A DNA stretch of 16,624 nt, from assembly GCF_949292005.1 (NCBI RefSeq), contig NZ_CASEXV010000083.1, positions 1 to 16,624 of the forward strand, read 5' to 3'. The notes under the pieces were generated by a model, which had not been told where the DNA came from, ran no database searches, and saw only the letters and a list, made by a program, of their open reading frames with translations. The DNA comes from an uncultured Bifidobacterium sp. (GTDB lineage Bacteria; Actinomycetota; Actinomycetes; Actinomycetales; Bifidobacteriaceae). The translations under genes and the position numbers were made by a program. Positions within the stretch are counted from its first letter, which is position 1, and the number at the start of each line of letters is the position of its first letter. Of the stretch, positions 5,586-12,138 are shown one piece after another.

Positions 5586-6908
5586 TCACAGCACTTCCAC
5601 TTGGGTAGGGATCGCAGGGTCTCCGCGCATAAGCGACAACGCCGTGATGGGTAGTTCCGCAAGGGCTTTGGCACGGTGGTTATGCGCCTCAATGATGGCG
5701 TCATGTCCTTGGCGGCGCGTGTCCGCGACCCCATGGTCCATGTACGTGACGAGCAGGTCGCGCCAGTCCGGTTGGGGAGTGAAGGAGGCGAGCCGTTCCT
5801 CGGATCCGGAGATCACATGTTCCCCGTCCGCGAGGTCGTATTCGTAGGAGCGGTAGGCGAGCTTGCGTCCCGGAACGGTGGCCTTGTCCTTGGATTTCTT
5901 GGCCACGGGCTGCATGGTTCCCGTGGCTCCCTGGCGCTCGGTCAATTTGTAGACCATCGCGCAGGTGGGTGAGCCGGATCCTGTGACCAGTTGGGTACCG
6001 ACGCCGTAGGAATCCACGGGAGCGGTCTGAAGGGCCGCCAGAGCGTATTCATCAAGGTCGTTCGTCACGGTGATCGTGGTGGAGGTCGCGCCGAGGGCGT
6101 CAAGCTGGTTGCGCACGCGCTGCGCGAGAGCCGCGAGGTCTCCCGAATCGATCCGCACGCCGCCCAGTTCCGGTCCGGCGACTTTTACGGCCGTTTTCAC
6201 GGCCTCCTCGATGTTGTAGGTGTCGACCAGCAGTGTCGTGTCCTTGCCGAGGGCGTTGATCTGCGAGCGGAAGGCGTCCTCCTCGCTGTCGTGGACAAGA
6301 GTGAAGCAATGGGCGGCCGTGCCGATGGCCTTAAGCCCGTACAGCTGCGCGGCGAGAAGATTGGCCGTTCCCTGGAATCCGCCGACGACAGCGGCCCTTG
6401 CGGCGGCCACCGCTGCCCATTCGTTGGTGCGGCGGCCCCCCATGTCCATGCAGGGTCTGTCCTTGGCGGCCGATGCCATGCGCGATGCGGCAGATGCGAC
6501 CGCCGAGTCGTAGTTGAGGATCGAGAGGATCAGCGTCTCCAGAAGTGTGCACTCTCCGAAGCTCCCCTCGACCTGGAGTATCGGCGAATCAGGGAAGAAC
6601 ATCTCTCCCTCACGGTATCCGCGGATCGATCCGGAGAAGCGGAAGTCCTCAAGCCATTTCACTGTCTCTCCGCTCACGATATGGCGGTCCGAGAGGAAAC
6701 GTAAGTCCTCGTCGTCAAGACGGAAGCTCTTCAACGCGTCGAGGATTCTTCCTGTTCCCGCGACCACCCCGTATCGTCGGCCTGCCGGGAGGTGTCGGGT
6801 GAAGACCTCGAAAACGCAGTCGCGATCCGCGGTTCCGTCGCGCAACGCCGCGTCAAGCATGGTGTACTCATACATATCCGTCATCAGTGCTGGTGAGTGG
6901 TCGGTCAT
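5586..6908 (-). CDS. pncB: Nicotinate phosphoribosyltransferase
   Basis: First step of NAD salvage by the Preiss-Handler route: nicotinate plus PRPP to nicotinate mononucleotide, driven by ATP hydrolysis through a phosphohistidine. The 440-residue protein opens MTDHSPALMTDMYEYTML, the typical PncB start in which TDxYxxTM binds nicotinate. Further landmarks are FEVFTRHLPAGRRYGV, RRTNEWAA, and GTAAHCFTLVH containing the putative phosphorylated His200, then VDTYNIEEAV and GVRIDSGDL (phosphoribosyl site), and GVGTQLVTGSGSP. The frame is open for 35 more codons upstream (to 7013), but AGAGGG six bases before the ATG at 6908 and family alignment favour the shorter form. It is divergent from the Pr6Pr-like membrane protein and convergent with the DUF3039 gene. 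Confidence 0.95.
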   Translation of the reverse strand: MTDHSPALMTDMYEYTMLDAALRDGTADRDCVFEVFTRHLPAGRRYGVVAGTGRILDALKSFRLDDEDLRFLSDRHIVSGETVKWLEDFRFSGSIRGYREGEMFFPDSPILQVEGSFGECTLLETLILSILNYDSAVASAASRMASAAKDRPCMDMGGRRTNEWAAVAAARAAVVGGFQGTANLLAAQLYGLKAIGTAAHCFTLVHDSEEDAFRSQINALGKDTTLLVDTYNIEEAVKTAVKVAGPELGGVRIDSGDLAALAQRVRNQLDALGATSTTITVTNDLDEYALAALQTAPVDSYGVGTQLVTGSGSPTCAMVYKLTERQGATGTMQPVAKKSKDKATVPGRKLAYRSYEYDLADGEHVISGSEERLASFTPQPDWRDLLVTYMDHGVADTRRQGHDAIIEAHNHRAKALAELPITALSLMRGDPAIPTQVEVL

Positions 6909-7077
6909 GATGGTCCCTCTTCCGTCTGCAGGTGGGTTGACGCCCCGTCGCCGGATGGTTCCGTAACGGGTTCCATCATCGTCGCGGCGTGGCGTCATCG
7001 TTCCCGCAACCAACTCTAACCGCGTCGGTGCGCTTTTCGCATCGTCCGTCTGCGCTGTGACCCGTCTCGGTTCCGCC

Positions 7078-7083
7078 TAAGCT
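7078..7083 (+). promoter_or_regulatory. Possible -10 element, leaderless start of the membrane protein gene
   Basis: TAAGCT fits the TANNNT pattern and ends 8 bases before the ATG at 7092, which has no Shine-Dalgarno sequence. No clear -35 is present, so this is a tentative reading. Confidence 0.3.
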
Positions 7084-7091
7084 GTCATCTT

Positions 7092-7790
7092 ATGGGAGCG
7101 AAAAGAAGCAGGGGAGCGAAGAGGATCATCGTCGGGTTGTGGCGCCTGTCGGTCGCCGTGCTGTGCTTCGTGGCGACGGCTGGGGCGTGGAGCGTTCCCG
7201 TCCGTTGGGTGTATGCGTCCTTTCAGATGGGGCTTCTTGCGGGGCTTGTCATGCTTTGGGCCGGCGCGGCCACGTTGATTGATGGCATTCAGCCGCCGGC
7301 GTGGCTGAAGAACGGCGTCACGGTCTACATGGTCGTGGTCGGGGGCGTGTCCCTTGCGCTTCCCTCGTTTCCGTCCGCCGTCGCTTCCTGGGGGATGTCC
7401 CCAGTGCTCGGCGTGTCTGTTGAAACCATGGTGAGACTCGTGATTCCGGCGGTTCTGGTGGTCGATTTCCTCCTTGTGGACGATCATCGCAGGTCGCGGT
7501 GGACGCATCTTCTGACATGGCTGTCATACTGCCCCATCTATCTGGCTTTTGTGCTTATCCGCGCGGCGCTGTGGCCGTCGTCGGGACCTGCTGCGGGAGG
7601 TGGAGCCTATCCGTACGACGCGATAGACATCCGGTCGTTGGGGTGGATCCAATGGGGGATCAATTGCCTGCAGCTTGCGGCGGCCTGCGCGGCCGCGGGA
7701 CTCATGGTGTTCCTCGTCGATCGGATACTTCCCGCCCGGTCGCTCCTCGGAACGGGAGGGCGGTCGCCCAAATCATCTCAGAAACGGTGA
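7092..7790 (+). CDS. Pr6Pr-like six-helix integral membrane protein
   Basis: Integral membrane protein of unknown function, 232 residues. Hydrophobic stretches at about 12-32, 42-63, 76-93, 110-130, 138-160 and 186-210 give six predicted helices. There is a basic N-terminus (MGAKRSRGAKR) and a basic, Ser-rich C-terminal tail. The fifth helix reads HLLTWLSYCPIYLAFVLIRA and is followed by a loop with YPYD, resembling the Pr6Pr membrane family (related in shape to FAR-17a/AIG1 proteins), in which a Tyr-Pro-Tyr loop follows a helix ending in Leu-Ile-Arg. No signal peptidase site or enzymatic motif is evident. It is divergent from pncB and 72 bases ahead of rph, with its stop codon inside a short direct repeat. 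The family name is from memory; the topology is what the sequence shows. Confidence 0.72.
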   Translation: MGAKRSRGAKRIIVGLWRLSVAVLCFVATAGAWSVPVRWVYASFQMGLLAGLVMLWAGAATLIDGIQPPAWLKNGVTVYMVVVGGVSLALPSFPSAVASWGMSPVLGVSVETMVRLVIPAVLVVDFLLVDDHRRSRWTHLLTWLSYCPIYLAFVLIRAALWPSSGPAAGGGAYPYDAIDIRSLGWIQWGINCLQLAAACAAAGLMVFLVDRILPARSLLGTGGRSPKSSQKR

Positions 7791-7806
7791 TCTTCAAAAC
7801 GGTGAT
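7782..7806. repeat. Direct repeat of 10 bp at the Pr6Pr-like stop codon
   Basis: aaacggtgat occurs at 7782-7791 and 7797-7806, a period of 15 bases. The first copy contains the last two codons and the stop (AAA CGG TGA). Confidence 0.75.
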
Positions 7807-7862
7807 GGACGCGGGTGCGTTGACGCGCGCATGCGGTGGAGCGAGGGTGTTACCGTGAGGGC

Positions 7863-8627
7863 ATGGCTGAAATCAAGGACATGATTGCGGGAAAGACGGT
7901 TGTCAGGGTCGACGGACGGGCCGCGGACGAGCTGAGGCCGACGCGTATCACACGGCATTTCACGGACGCTCCTGAGGGGTCGGTTCTTATCGAATGCGGA
8001 AATACACGTGTGATGTGCACGGCCACGTTCACTCCGGGGGTGCCGCGGTGGCGCCGCGACAGCGGACTGGGATGGGTGACGGCCGAATACGCGATGCTTC
8101 CGCGGGCCACGTCGGAGCGTACGGATCGCGAATCGGTGCGTGGAAAGATCGGTGGCCGCACGCATGAGATCAGCCGTCTGATTGGACGATGCCTGCGCGG
8201 CGTCGTTGACATGAAGGCGTTGGGCGAGAATCAGATCCAGATGGACTGCGATGTTCTCCAGGCTGATGGGGGAACGCGCACGGCCTCCGTCACGGGAGCC
8301 TATGTGGCGCTCGCCGACGCGCTGGCGTGGGCCGAGAAGAACCGACACATACGGTCGGCCTCGAAGGTTCTGAAGGACTGCGTGTCCGCCGTCTCGGTCG
8401 GAGTCATCGACGGCTCGCCCATGTTGGATCTGCCGTACGTCGAGGACAGCAGGGCGATGACGGACATGAACGTTGCCATGACGGGGTCGGGGGAGTTCAT
8501 CGAGATCCAGGGAACGGCCGAACACCGTCCGTTCAGCCGTGCGGAGTTGGACGTTCTTCTTGATCTCGCGCAGAAGGGCAACCACGAGCTTCAGAAGGCC
8601 CAGCGGGCGGCGCTTGCGAAGGATTGA
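7863..8627 (+). CDS. rph: Ribonuclease PH
   Basis: Phosphorolytic 3'-to-5' exoribonuclease that trims tRNA 3' ends, a hexameric cytosolic enzyme. The 254-residue length is close to family size. Landmarks are RVDGRAADELRP (15-26), CGNTRVMCTATF (45-56), the DCDVLQADGGTRTASVTGAYVAL region (128-150) with the phosphate-binding GGTRT at 136-140, and the catalytic acidic segment DLPYVEDSRAMTDMNV (189-204). A GTG nine codons earlier (7836) is in frame, but MAEIKD at 7863 fits the family better. GAGGG sits almost against the ATG, too close for a normal ribosome-binding site, while TACCGT at 7851-7856 could be the -10 box of a leaderless promoter. It is followed 33 bases later by rdgB, a common actinobacterial pair. 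Confidence 0.96.
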   Translation: MAEIKDMIAGKTVVRVDGRAADELRPTRITRHFTDAPEGSVLIECGNTRVMCTATFTPGVPRWRRDSGLGWVTAEYAMLPRATSERTDRESVRGKIGGRTHEISRLIGRCLRGVVDMKALGENQIQMDCDVLQADGGTRTASVTGAYVALADALAWAEKNRHIRSASKVLKDCVSAVSVGVIDGSPMLDLPYVEDSRAMTDMNVAMTGSGEFIEIQGTAEHRPFSRAELDVLLDLAQKGNHELQKAQRAALAKD

Positions 8628-8660
8628 TGCGTGGTCTGGAAGGGTCAGCAAGGGGGTGGG

Positions 8661-9383
8661 ATGGTTATGAGGATTGTCGTCGCCACTCATAACGAGGGCA
8701 AGCTGGTGGAGATTCGGCGGATCCTTCGTGATAATCTTCCCGTCGGCGAGGGCGGCGTCGATGGCATCGAGCTTGTTTCCGCAGGGTCCTTGGGGCTTCC
8801 CGATCCGGTGGAGACGGGCGTCACCTTTCAGGAGAACGCGCTGATGAAGGCGCGGGACGTGGCATCCCGCACGGGTTCACCGGCGATTGCGGACGATTCG
8901 GGGTTAATTGTCGACATTCTGGGCAACGCACCGGGAATATTGTCGGCGCGCTGGTCGGGAGTCCATGGGGACGACGAGGCCAACAACCGTTTGCTTCTGG
9001 CGCAGCTCGCGGACATTCCCGCCAACGCGCGGGGAGCGCGGTTCCGTTGCGCGGCGGCGCTTGTGGTGCCGGATTCCATGGGTGGCGTTCCCTCTGCGGA
9101 TGATGCCGTGCTCTCGCCGACGGATCTGGACACGTCATTCGTTCCGGTCCCCTGCCAAATCGTCACTGTCGGTGACATGACAGGGCATATTCTGACTAAT
9201 CCGCGTGGCTCGAACGGTTTTGGCTACGATCCGCTTTTCGTTCCTGATGAGCAGAGGGTCGAGGAGGGGCACGCCGCGCTGACGAGCGCGGAGATGTCGT
9301 CTGACCGGAAGAACTCGATCTCACACAGAGGCAAGGCTTTCGTCGCCATGTGTCCTGTCGTGCAGGCTCTTCTACGCGCCTGA
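8661..9383 (+). CDS. rdgB: RdgB/HAM1 family dITP/XTP pyrophosphatase
   Basis: House-cleaning nucleotidase that hydrolyses non-canonical purine triphosphates (dITP, XTP) to monophosphates, keeping them out of DNA and RNA. With the start at 8661 it has 240 residues. Motifs are ATHNEGKLVEI (8-18), FQENALMKAR (56-65), ADDSGL at 77-82 with the catalytic aspartate, NPRGSNGFGYDPLF (180-193) and SHRGKAF (221-227). It is longer than the usual 190-205 residues, mainly through an insertion around 138-168 (after LVVPDS, before the VTVGDMTGHI strand) and a short acidic loop near 28-36. AGGGGGTGGG before the ATG serves as ribosome-binding site; a second ATG two codons later (8667) is equally possible. It forms an operon with rph. 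Confidence 0.94.
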   Translation: MVMRIVVATHNEGKLVEIRRILRDNLPVGEGGVDGIELVSAGSLGLPDPVETGVTFQENALMKARDVASRTGSPAIADDSGLIVDILGNAPGILSARWSGVHGDDEANNRLLLAQLADIPANARGARFRCAAALVVPDSMGGVPSADDAVLSPTDLDTSFVPVPCQIVTVGDMTGHILTNPRGSNGFGYDPLFVPDEQRVEEGHAALTSAEMSSDRKNSISHRGKAFVAMCPVVQALLRA

Positions 9384-9391
9384 TGGAGGAG

Positions 9392-9413
9392 TGCCCCCGG
9401 TTTTTTCCGGGCA
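9392..9413 (+). terminator. Hairpin after rdgB
   Basis: A GC-rich stem (9392-9400 with 9407-9413, two unpaired C on the left arm) closes a T6 loop, 9 bases after the rdgB stop and 20 bases before tRNA-Leu. It would separate the rph-rdgB transcript from the tRNA. No T run follows. Confidence 0.4.
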
Positions 9414-9433
9414 TGTGTTAGGTTGAGGTTGTC

Positions 9434-9515
9434 GCGCGCATGGCGGAATTGGTAGACGCGCAGGATTTAGGTTCCTGTGGCTTCGGCCGTGGGGGTTCGA
9501 TTCCCCCTGTGCGCA
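9434..9515 (+). tRNA. tRNA-Leu (anticodon TAG)
   Basis: The sequence folds as a class II tRNA: acceptor GCGCGCA pairs with TGTGCGC (one G-U pair), the anticodon stem CAGGA/TCCTG encloses TTTAGGT with anticodon TAG at 9468-9470, a variable arm has a TTCGG-type loop, and the T arm is GGGGG-TTCGATT-CCCCC. It reads CUN leucine codons, mainly CUA. The discriminator is A at 9515 and is followed by CG, so the CCA end is not encoded and must be added by the tRNA nucleotidyltransferase. Confidence 0.96.
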
Positions 9516-9541
9516 CGTTTTCGGAGGTTTCCGGGATGCTC

Positions 9542-9568
9542 GCGGCAGTGGGCCAGACCTACTGCCGC
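9542..9568. terminator. Hairpin between tRNA-Leu and the convergent tetR gene
   Basis: A perfect 8-bp stem (GCGGCAGT/ACTGCCGC) with an 11-base loop lies 26 bases after tRNA-Leu and about 100 bases beyond the tetR stop. Its position between convergent units suits a bidirectional terminator, but there is no T tract. Confidence 0.4.
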
Positions 9569-9669
9569 TTGGCGTATCGTGGAGTCGGGGCATTCTCGTC
9601 GCCTCGCCGCGCATCATCCGAATCGCTGGTTTTCACGACAAGCCGCGCCCAGATACCGTCAGGCGGATT

Positions 9670-10362
9670 TCACCGAGACGCGCCGATGCCGTGGCTGCTC
9701 TTCCACTCCTGAAGCCCGGGAACGGCGAGCGTGAAGAAATGCTCAAGGGTCCCGCAGATGTCGACGTTGTGGTCGCGGACCCATTGAAGCTCGAGGCCGT
9801 CGGCCATGGCGATGATGGTGGTGATGGCGATGGCCGGATCCCACTGCGGGGTGAGGAGTCCGCGACGGTTTCCCTCGGCGATGAAGGGTTCGAAGACCTT
9901 GTGCAGGAGCGCCGTGCGACGCAGGAAGTACTCATGCGCGGGGTTGGAGGGCGAGCTGGCCAGCGCCTGCATCCGTATGAAGAGCTCGATGAGGCCTTCG
10001 GTGCGTTCGGCGTTTCGCATGTTGACGATGAACCCCATGACCATGGCATAAAGGGCGTCATCGGAGTCCTCCGGGCCAACGACCGGGATGTTGTTCTCGA
10101 TTCGGATGTACCCCGAATCTTGGGCCTGTCGTAGCGATTCCACGGCTCGTCGATGCTCGCGGGCGTTCACTATCTGGAGATACAGGTCGTCGGACGACGG
10201 GAAGTAGTGCAGTACGCCGGCCTGCGAAAGATTCACGGCATCCGCTATGTCGCGCAGCGTCGTCTCGCCAAAGCCCTTCTCTGCTATGACTGTCAGTGAT
10301 TTGTCAAGGATCTCCTGACGCTTGCGAACACCTTTGGCATACAGGCGCGGCTGTGTCTCCAT
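9670..10362 (-). CDS. TetR-family transcriptional regulator
   Basis: One-component repressor-type regulator, 230 residues, dimeric by family. The N-terminal DNA-binding domain spans about 12-62; its helix-turn-helix is TTLRDIADAVNLSQAGVLHYFPSSDDLY (34-61, shown here as the usual I-A-D-A-V-x-L-S-x-x-x-L-x-x-Y-F pattern). The remaining helical domain (70-220) is the ligand/dimer part and is not diagnostic for a ligand. GGAGGA eight bases before the ATG supports the start at 10362. It sits alone between two tRNA genes, with no adjacent transporter or enzyme on the same strand, so its target beyond itself is unknown. A palindrome overlapping its own -35 box suggests autoregulation. Confidence 0.93.
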   Translation of the reverse strand: METQPRLYAKGVRKRQEILDKSLTVIAEKGFGETTLRDIADAVNLSQAGVLHYFPSSDDLYLQIVNAREHRRAVESLRQAQDSGYIRIENNIPVVGPEDSDDALYAMVMGFIVNMRNAERTEGLIELFIRMQALASSPSNPAHEYFLRRTALLHKVFEPFIAEGNRRGLLTPQWDPAIAITTIIAMADGLELQWVRDHNVDICGTLEHFFTLAVPGLQEWKSSHGIGASR

Positions 10363-10417
10363 AACGTTTTCCTCCAGTGACGGGCGCTTCGAGCGGAACC
10401 CAACCGATGTCAGACGT

Positions 10418-10446
10418 TTTATCCGAGCATGACATTACGTGTCCAA
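10418..10446 (-). promoter_or_regulatory. Candidate promoter of the tetR gene
   Basis: On the minus strand TTGGAC (bases 10446-10441) is separated by exactly 17 bases from GATAAA (bases 10423-10418, 4 of 6 to TATAAT), placing initiation about 50 bases before the ATG. The -35 box lies inside the inverted repeat at 10439-10470. Confidence 0.4.
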
Positions 10447-10470
10447 ATCCAGATGCTGTTGGATGGACAC
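10439..10470. promoter_or_regulatory. Inverted repeat: TetR operator or tRNA-Thr terminator
   Basis: GTGTCCA...TCCA at the left pairs with TGGATGGACAC at the right (two unpaired A, 8-base centre). It lies 12 bases beyond the 3' end of tRNA-Thr and overlaps the -35 region of tetR, so either role is possible. There is no T tract for a classical terminator. Confidence 0.4.
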
Positions 10471-10482
10471 GAGATTCGGGGG

Positions 10483-10558
10483 TGGAGCCACTTGACAGAA
10501 TCGAACTGTCGACCTGCTCATTACGAGTGAGCCGCTCTGCCAACTGAGCTAAAGTGGC
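10483..10558 (-). tRNA. tRNA-Thr (anticodon CGT)
   Basis: Standard 76-base cloverleaf on the minus strand: acceptor GCCACTT pairs with AAGTGGC, the D arm contains AGCTCAGTTGGCAGAGC, the anticodon stem GCTCA/TGAGC encloses CTCGTAA with anticodon CGT (complement of 10523-10525), and the T arm is GACAG-TTCGATT-CTGTC. The discriminator is T and CCA is encoded in the DNA (10485-10483). It reads ACG threonine codons. Confidence 0.96.
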
Positions 10559-10598
10559 GTTGCCCGAGCAGCATTCGCTACCCGCGCACAAGACGAAC

Positions 10599-10627
10599 AG
10601 CATACCGGAGACTGTGGATTTTGTCAC
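10599..10627 (-). promoter_or_regulatory. Promoter of tRNA-Thr
   Basis: On the minus strand GTGACA (5 of 6 to TTGACA, bases 10627-10622) and TATGCT (4 of 6, bases 10604-10599) are separated by 17 bases. The predicted start near 10592 lies about 34 bases ahead of the mature tRNA 5' end. Confidence 0.55.
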
Positions 10628-10683
10628 ATCGGGCTTATGGTGGTGTCGTGGCCCTTGAGTGGGCGCGGATCTGGTCCCCGTGT

Positions 10684-10723
10684 CATCTTGACTCGGTGGC
10701 ATCTTGACTCGGTGGCATCTTGA
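10684..10723. repeat. 2.5 x 16 bp tandem repeat in the manC leader
   Basis: catcttgactcggtgg is present twice in abutment (10684-10699, 10700-10715), followed by a partial third copy catcttga (10716-10723). Each full unit contains TTGACT, a -35-like hexamer, but I see no matching -10 box 16-18 bases downstream of either. Confidence 0.93.
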
Positions 10724-10741
10724 TAGGGAGCGTGGACCATC

Positions 10742-11944
10742 ATGGATAAGAGCGGCCCGGTTATGGCGCGGATTGGTGTGGATGGCGGTCGCGACGTGGC
10801 TGGTCGGTGCAACTGCGCCCCCGGATTCGAAGGATGTTACGCGATCATTCCCGCGGGCGGCGTCGGATCGCGTCTATGGCCTTTGAGCAGGAGATCTCGG
10901 CCCAAGTATCTTTTCGACCTTCTTGGTCAGGGGCGCACGCTGATCCAATCGACATATGACAGGGTCTCGTCGTTGTTCGGAACGGGGCAGGTGCTTGTGG
11001 TGGCCGGAGCGCGCCATGTCGATCCCATTCTTGAGCAGCTTCCTGAGCTGTCAGGCGACGATGTGATCGCCGAGCCTGTCGCGCGTGATTCGGGGCCGGC
11101 CATCGCCTTGGGGGCCGCGATCATCGCGAAGAAGTACGGGGGTGACCGTGTCATCGCGTCCTTTGCGGCCGATCATGTGATCCACGGTCTTGAGGGCTTT
11201 GAGAGGTCGGTCCGTGAGGCCATCGCCGTCGCTCGGTCGGGCTATGTGACGACGATAGGCATCGCGGCCTCGCGTCCGTCCACGGCCTTTGGATACATCA
11301 GGCAGGGTGCTCCGCTGTCCGATTGCCGCGTGGAGGCTCCGACCGCCCGGATGGTGGAGCGCTTCGTCGAGAAGCCCGATGCGATAACCGCGCAGAAGTA
11401 TCTGTCGACTGGAGAATACCGGTGGAACGCCGGGATGTTCGTTATGAGGGCCGATGCGCTTCTCTCGTGGCTCAGCCTGACCATGCCGCGCATGTACGAC
11501 GTGGTCATGCGGATTGCCGATGTCGCGGTCGATTCTCCCGACGACATGGAGGAGACGATGGCCCGTCTGTGGCCGGGTGTGGAGAAGATAGCCTTCGACT
11601 ATGCGGTCGCGGAGCCGATGAGCCTCAGGGGAGGGGTCGCGATGGTGTCGGGCGACTTCGGATGGGACGACGTGGGCGACTTCTCGTCGGTGGCGACGCT
11701 TCTTCCTGGCTCACGGCAGGACAACATCAGGGTTCTGGGTGATTCGGGCAATGTGGTCACGCTTGACTGCGCCGAGGATGTTGTGGTGTCCGGAACCAGT
11801 CGAGTGGTGGCCTTGCTGGGGGTCGACGATCTGATCGTCGCCGATACGGAGGACGCGCTGATGGTGGCCCCGCGGGCGCGTAGCCAGGATGTCCGGCGCT
11901 TGGTCGAGGTGCTGCGCTCGCGGGGTCATGAGGATGTTCTCTGA
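10742..11944 (+). CDS. manC: Mannose-1-phosphate guanylyltransferase
   Basis: Nucleotidyltransferase that makes GDP-mannose from GTP and mannose-1-phosphate, the donor for mannosylated glycans or cell-envelope polymers. The 400-residue protein has the sugar-nucleotidyltransferase motif AGGVGSRLWPLSRRSRPK (38-55), FAADHVIHG with the metal-binding Asp, the sugar-binding FVEKPD near 210, and RWNAGMFVMRADALL, as in the single-domain ManC type without the C-terminal isomerase. The first 32 residues, before YAIIPAGG, are unusual: most homologues begin only a few residues ahead of this motif. AGGGAG lies 11 bases before the ATG at 10742; ATG 10763 and GTG 10796 are alternatives. It precedes pgi by 194 bases on the same strand. 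Other sugar nucleotides cannot be excluded by motif alone. Confidence 0.88.
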   Translation: MDKSGPVMARIGVDGGRDVAGRCNCAPGFEGCYAIIPAGGVGSRLWPLSRRSRPKYLFDLLGQGRTLIQSTYDRVSSLFGTGQVLVVAGARHVDPILEQLPELSGDDVIAEPVARDSGPAIALGAAIIAKKYGGDRVIASFAADHVIHGLEGFERSVREAIAVARSGYVTTIGIAASRPSTAFGYIRQGAPLSDCRVEAPTARMVERFVEKPDAITAQKYLSTGEYRWNAGMFVMRADALLSWLSLTMPRMYDVVMRIADVAVDSPDDMEETMARLWPGVEKIAFDYAVAEPMSLRGGVAMVSGDFGWDDVGDFSSVATLLPGSRQDNIRVLGDSGNVVTLDCAEDVVVSGTSRVVALLGVDDLIVADTEDALMVAPRARSQDVRRLVEVLRSRGHEDVL

Positions 11945-12138
11945 GCCGTTTCCGCGTGCTCTCTGGCCTACAAGGGTCCTCCGCTGTGCGTTGAAGTGGC
12001 GCCGGTCGTGGTCGTGGTCGTGGGGTCGTTCGTTTCTGTCTGCTTTTGTGAGTATCTTGTGACATGAAGTCAATGATGCGGTGGTGGCCGCATATCCGCC
12101 GCCCCGCGTCGCCTCGATGATGAAAGGACCAATCGACT
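11945..12138. other. manC-pgi intergenic region
   Basis: No gene or clear terminator is seen. It contains a hexanucleotide run, gtcgtg three times at 12005-12022. A TATCTT box at 12053-12058 (TANNNT) might be the -10 of a pgi promoter with a leader of about 75 bases, but the -35 is poor. The AAAGGA ribosome-binding site of pgi is at 12123-12128. Confidence 0.35.

Noticed and set aside
5991..6704. A 237-codon plus-strand frame
   Set aside because: Antisense to pncB; no ribosome-binding site or domain character.
7794..8690. A 298-codon minus-strand frame
   Set aside because: Antisense to rph and the rdgB start; both plus-strand genes are firmly identified.
9434..9670. tRNA-Leu as an integration site for a mobile element
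   Set aside because: No repeated tRNA 3' end, integrase or element genes follow; the neighbouring sequence is ordinary chromosomal content.
12005..12022. gtcgtg hexanucleotide run before pgi
   Set aside because: Only three copies of a low-complexity GC-rich hexamer; likely chance and not assigned a function.
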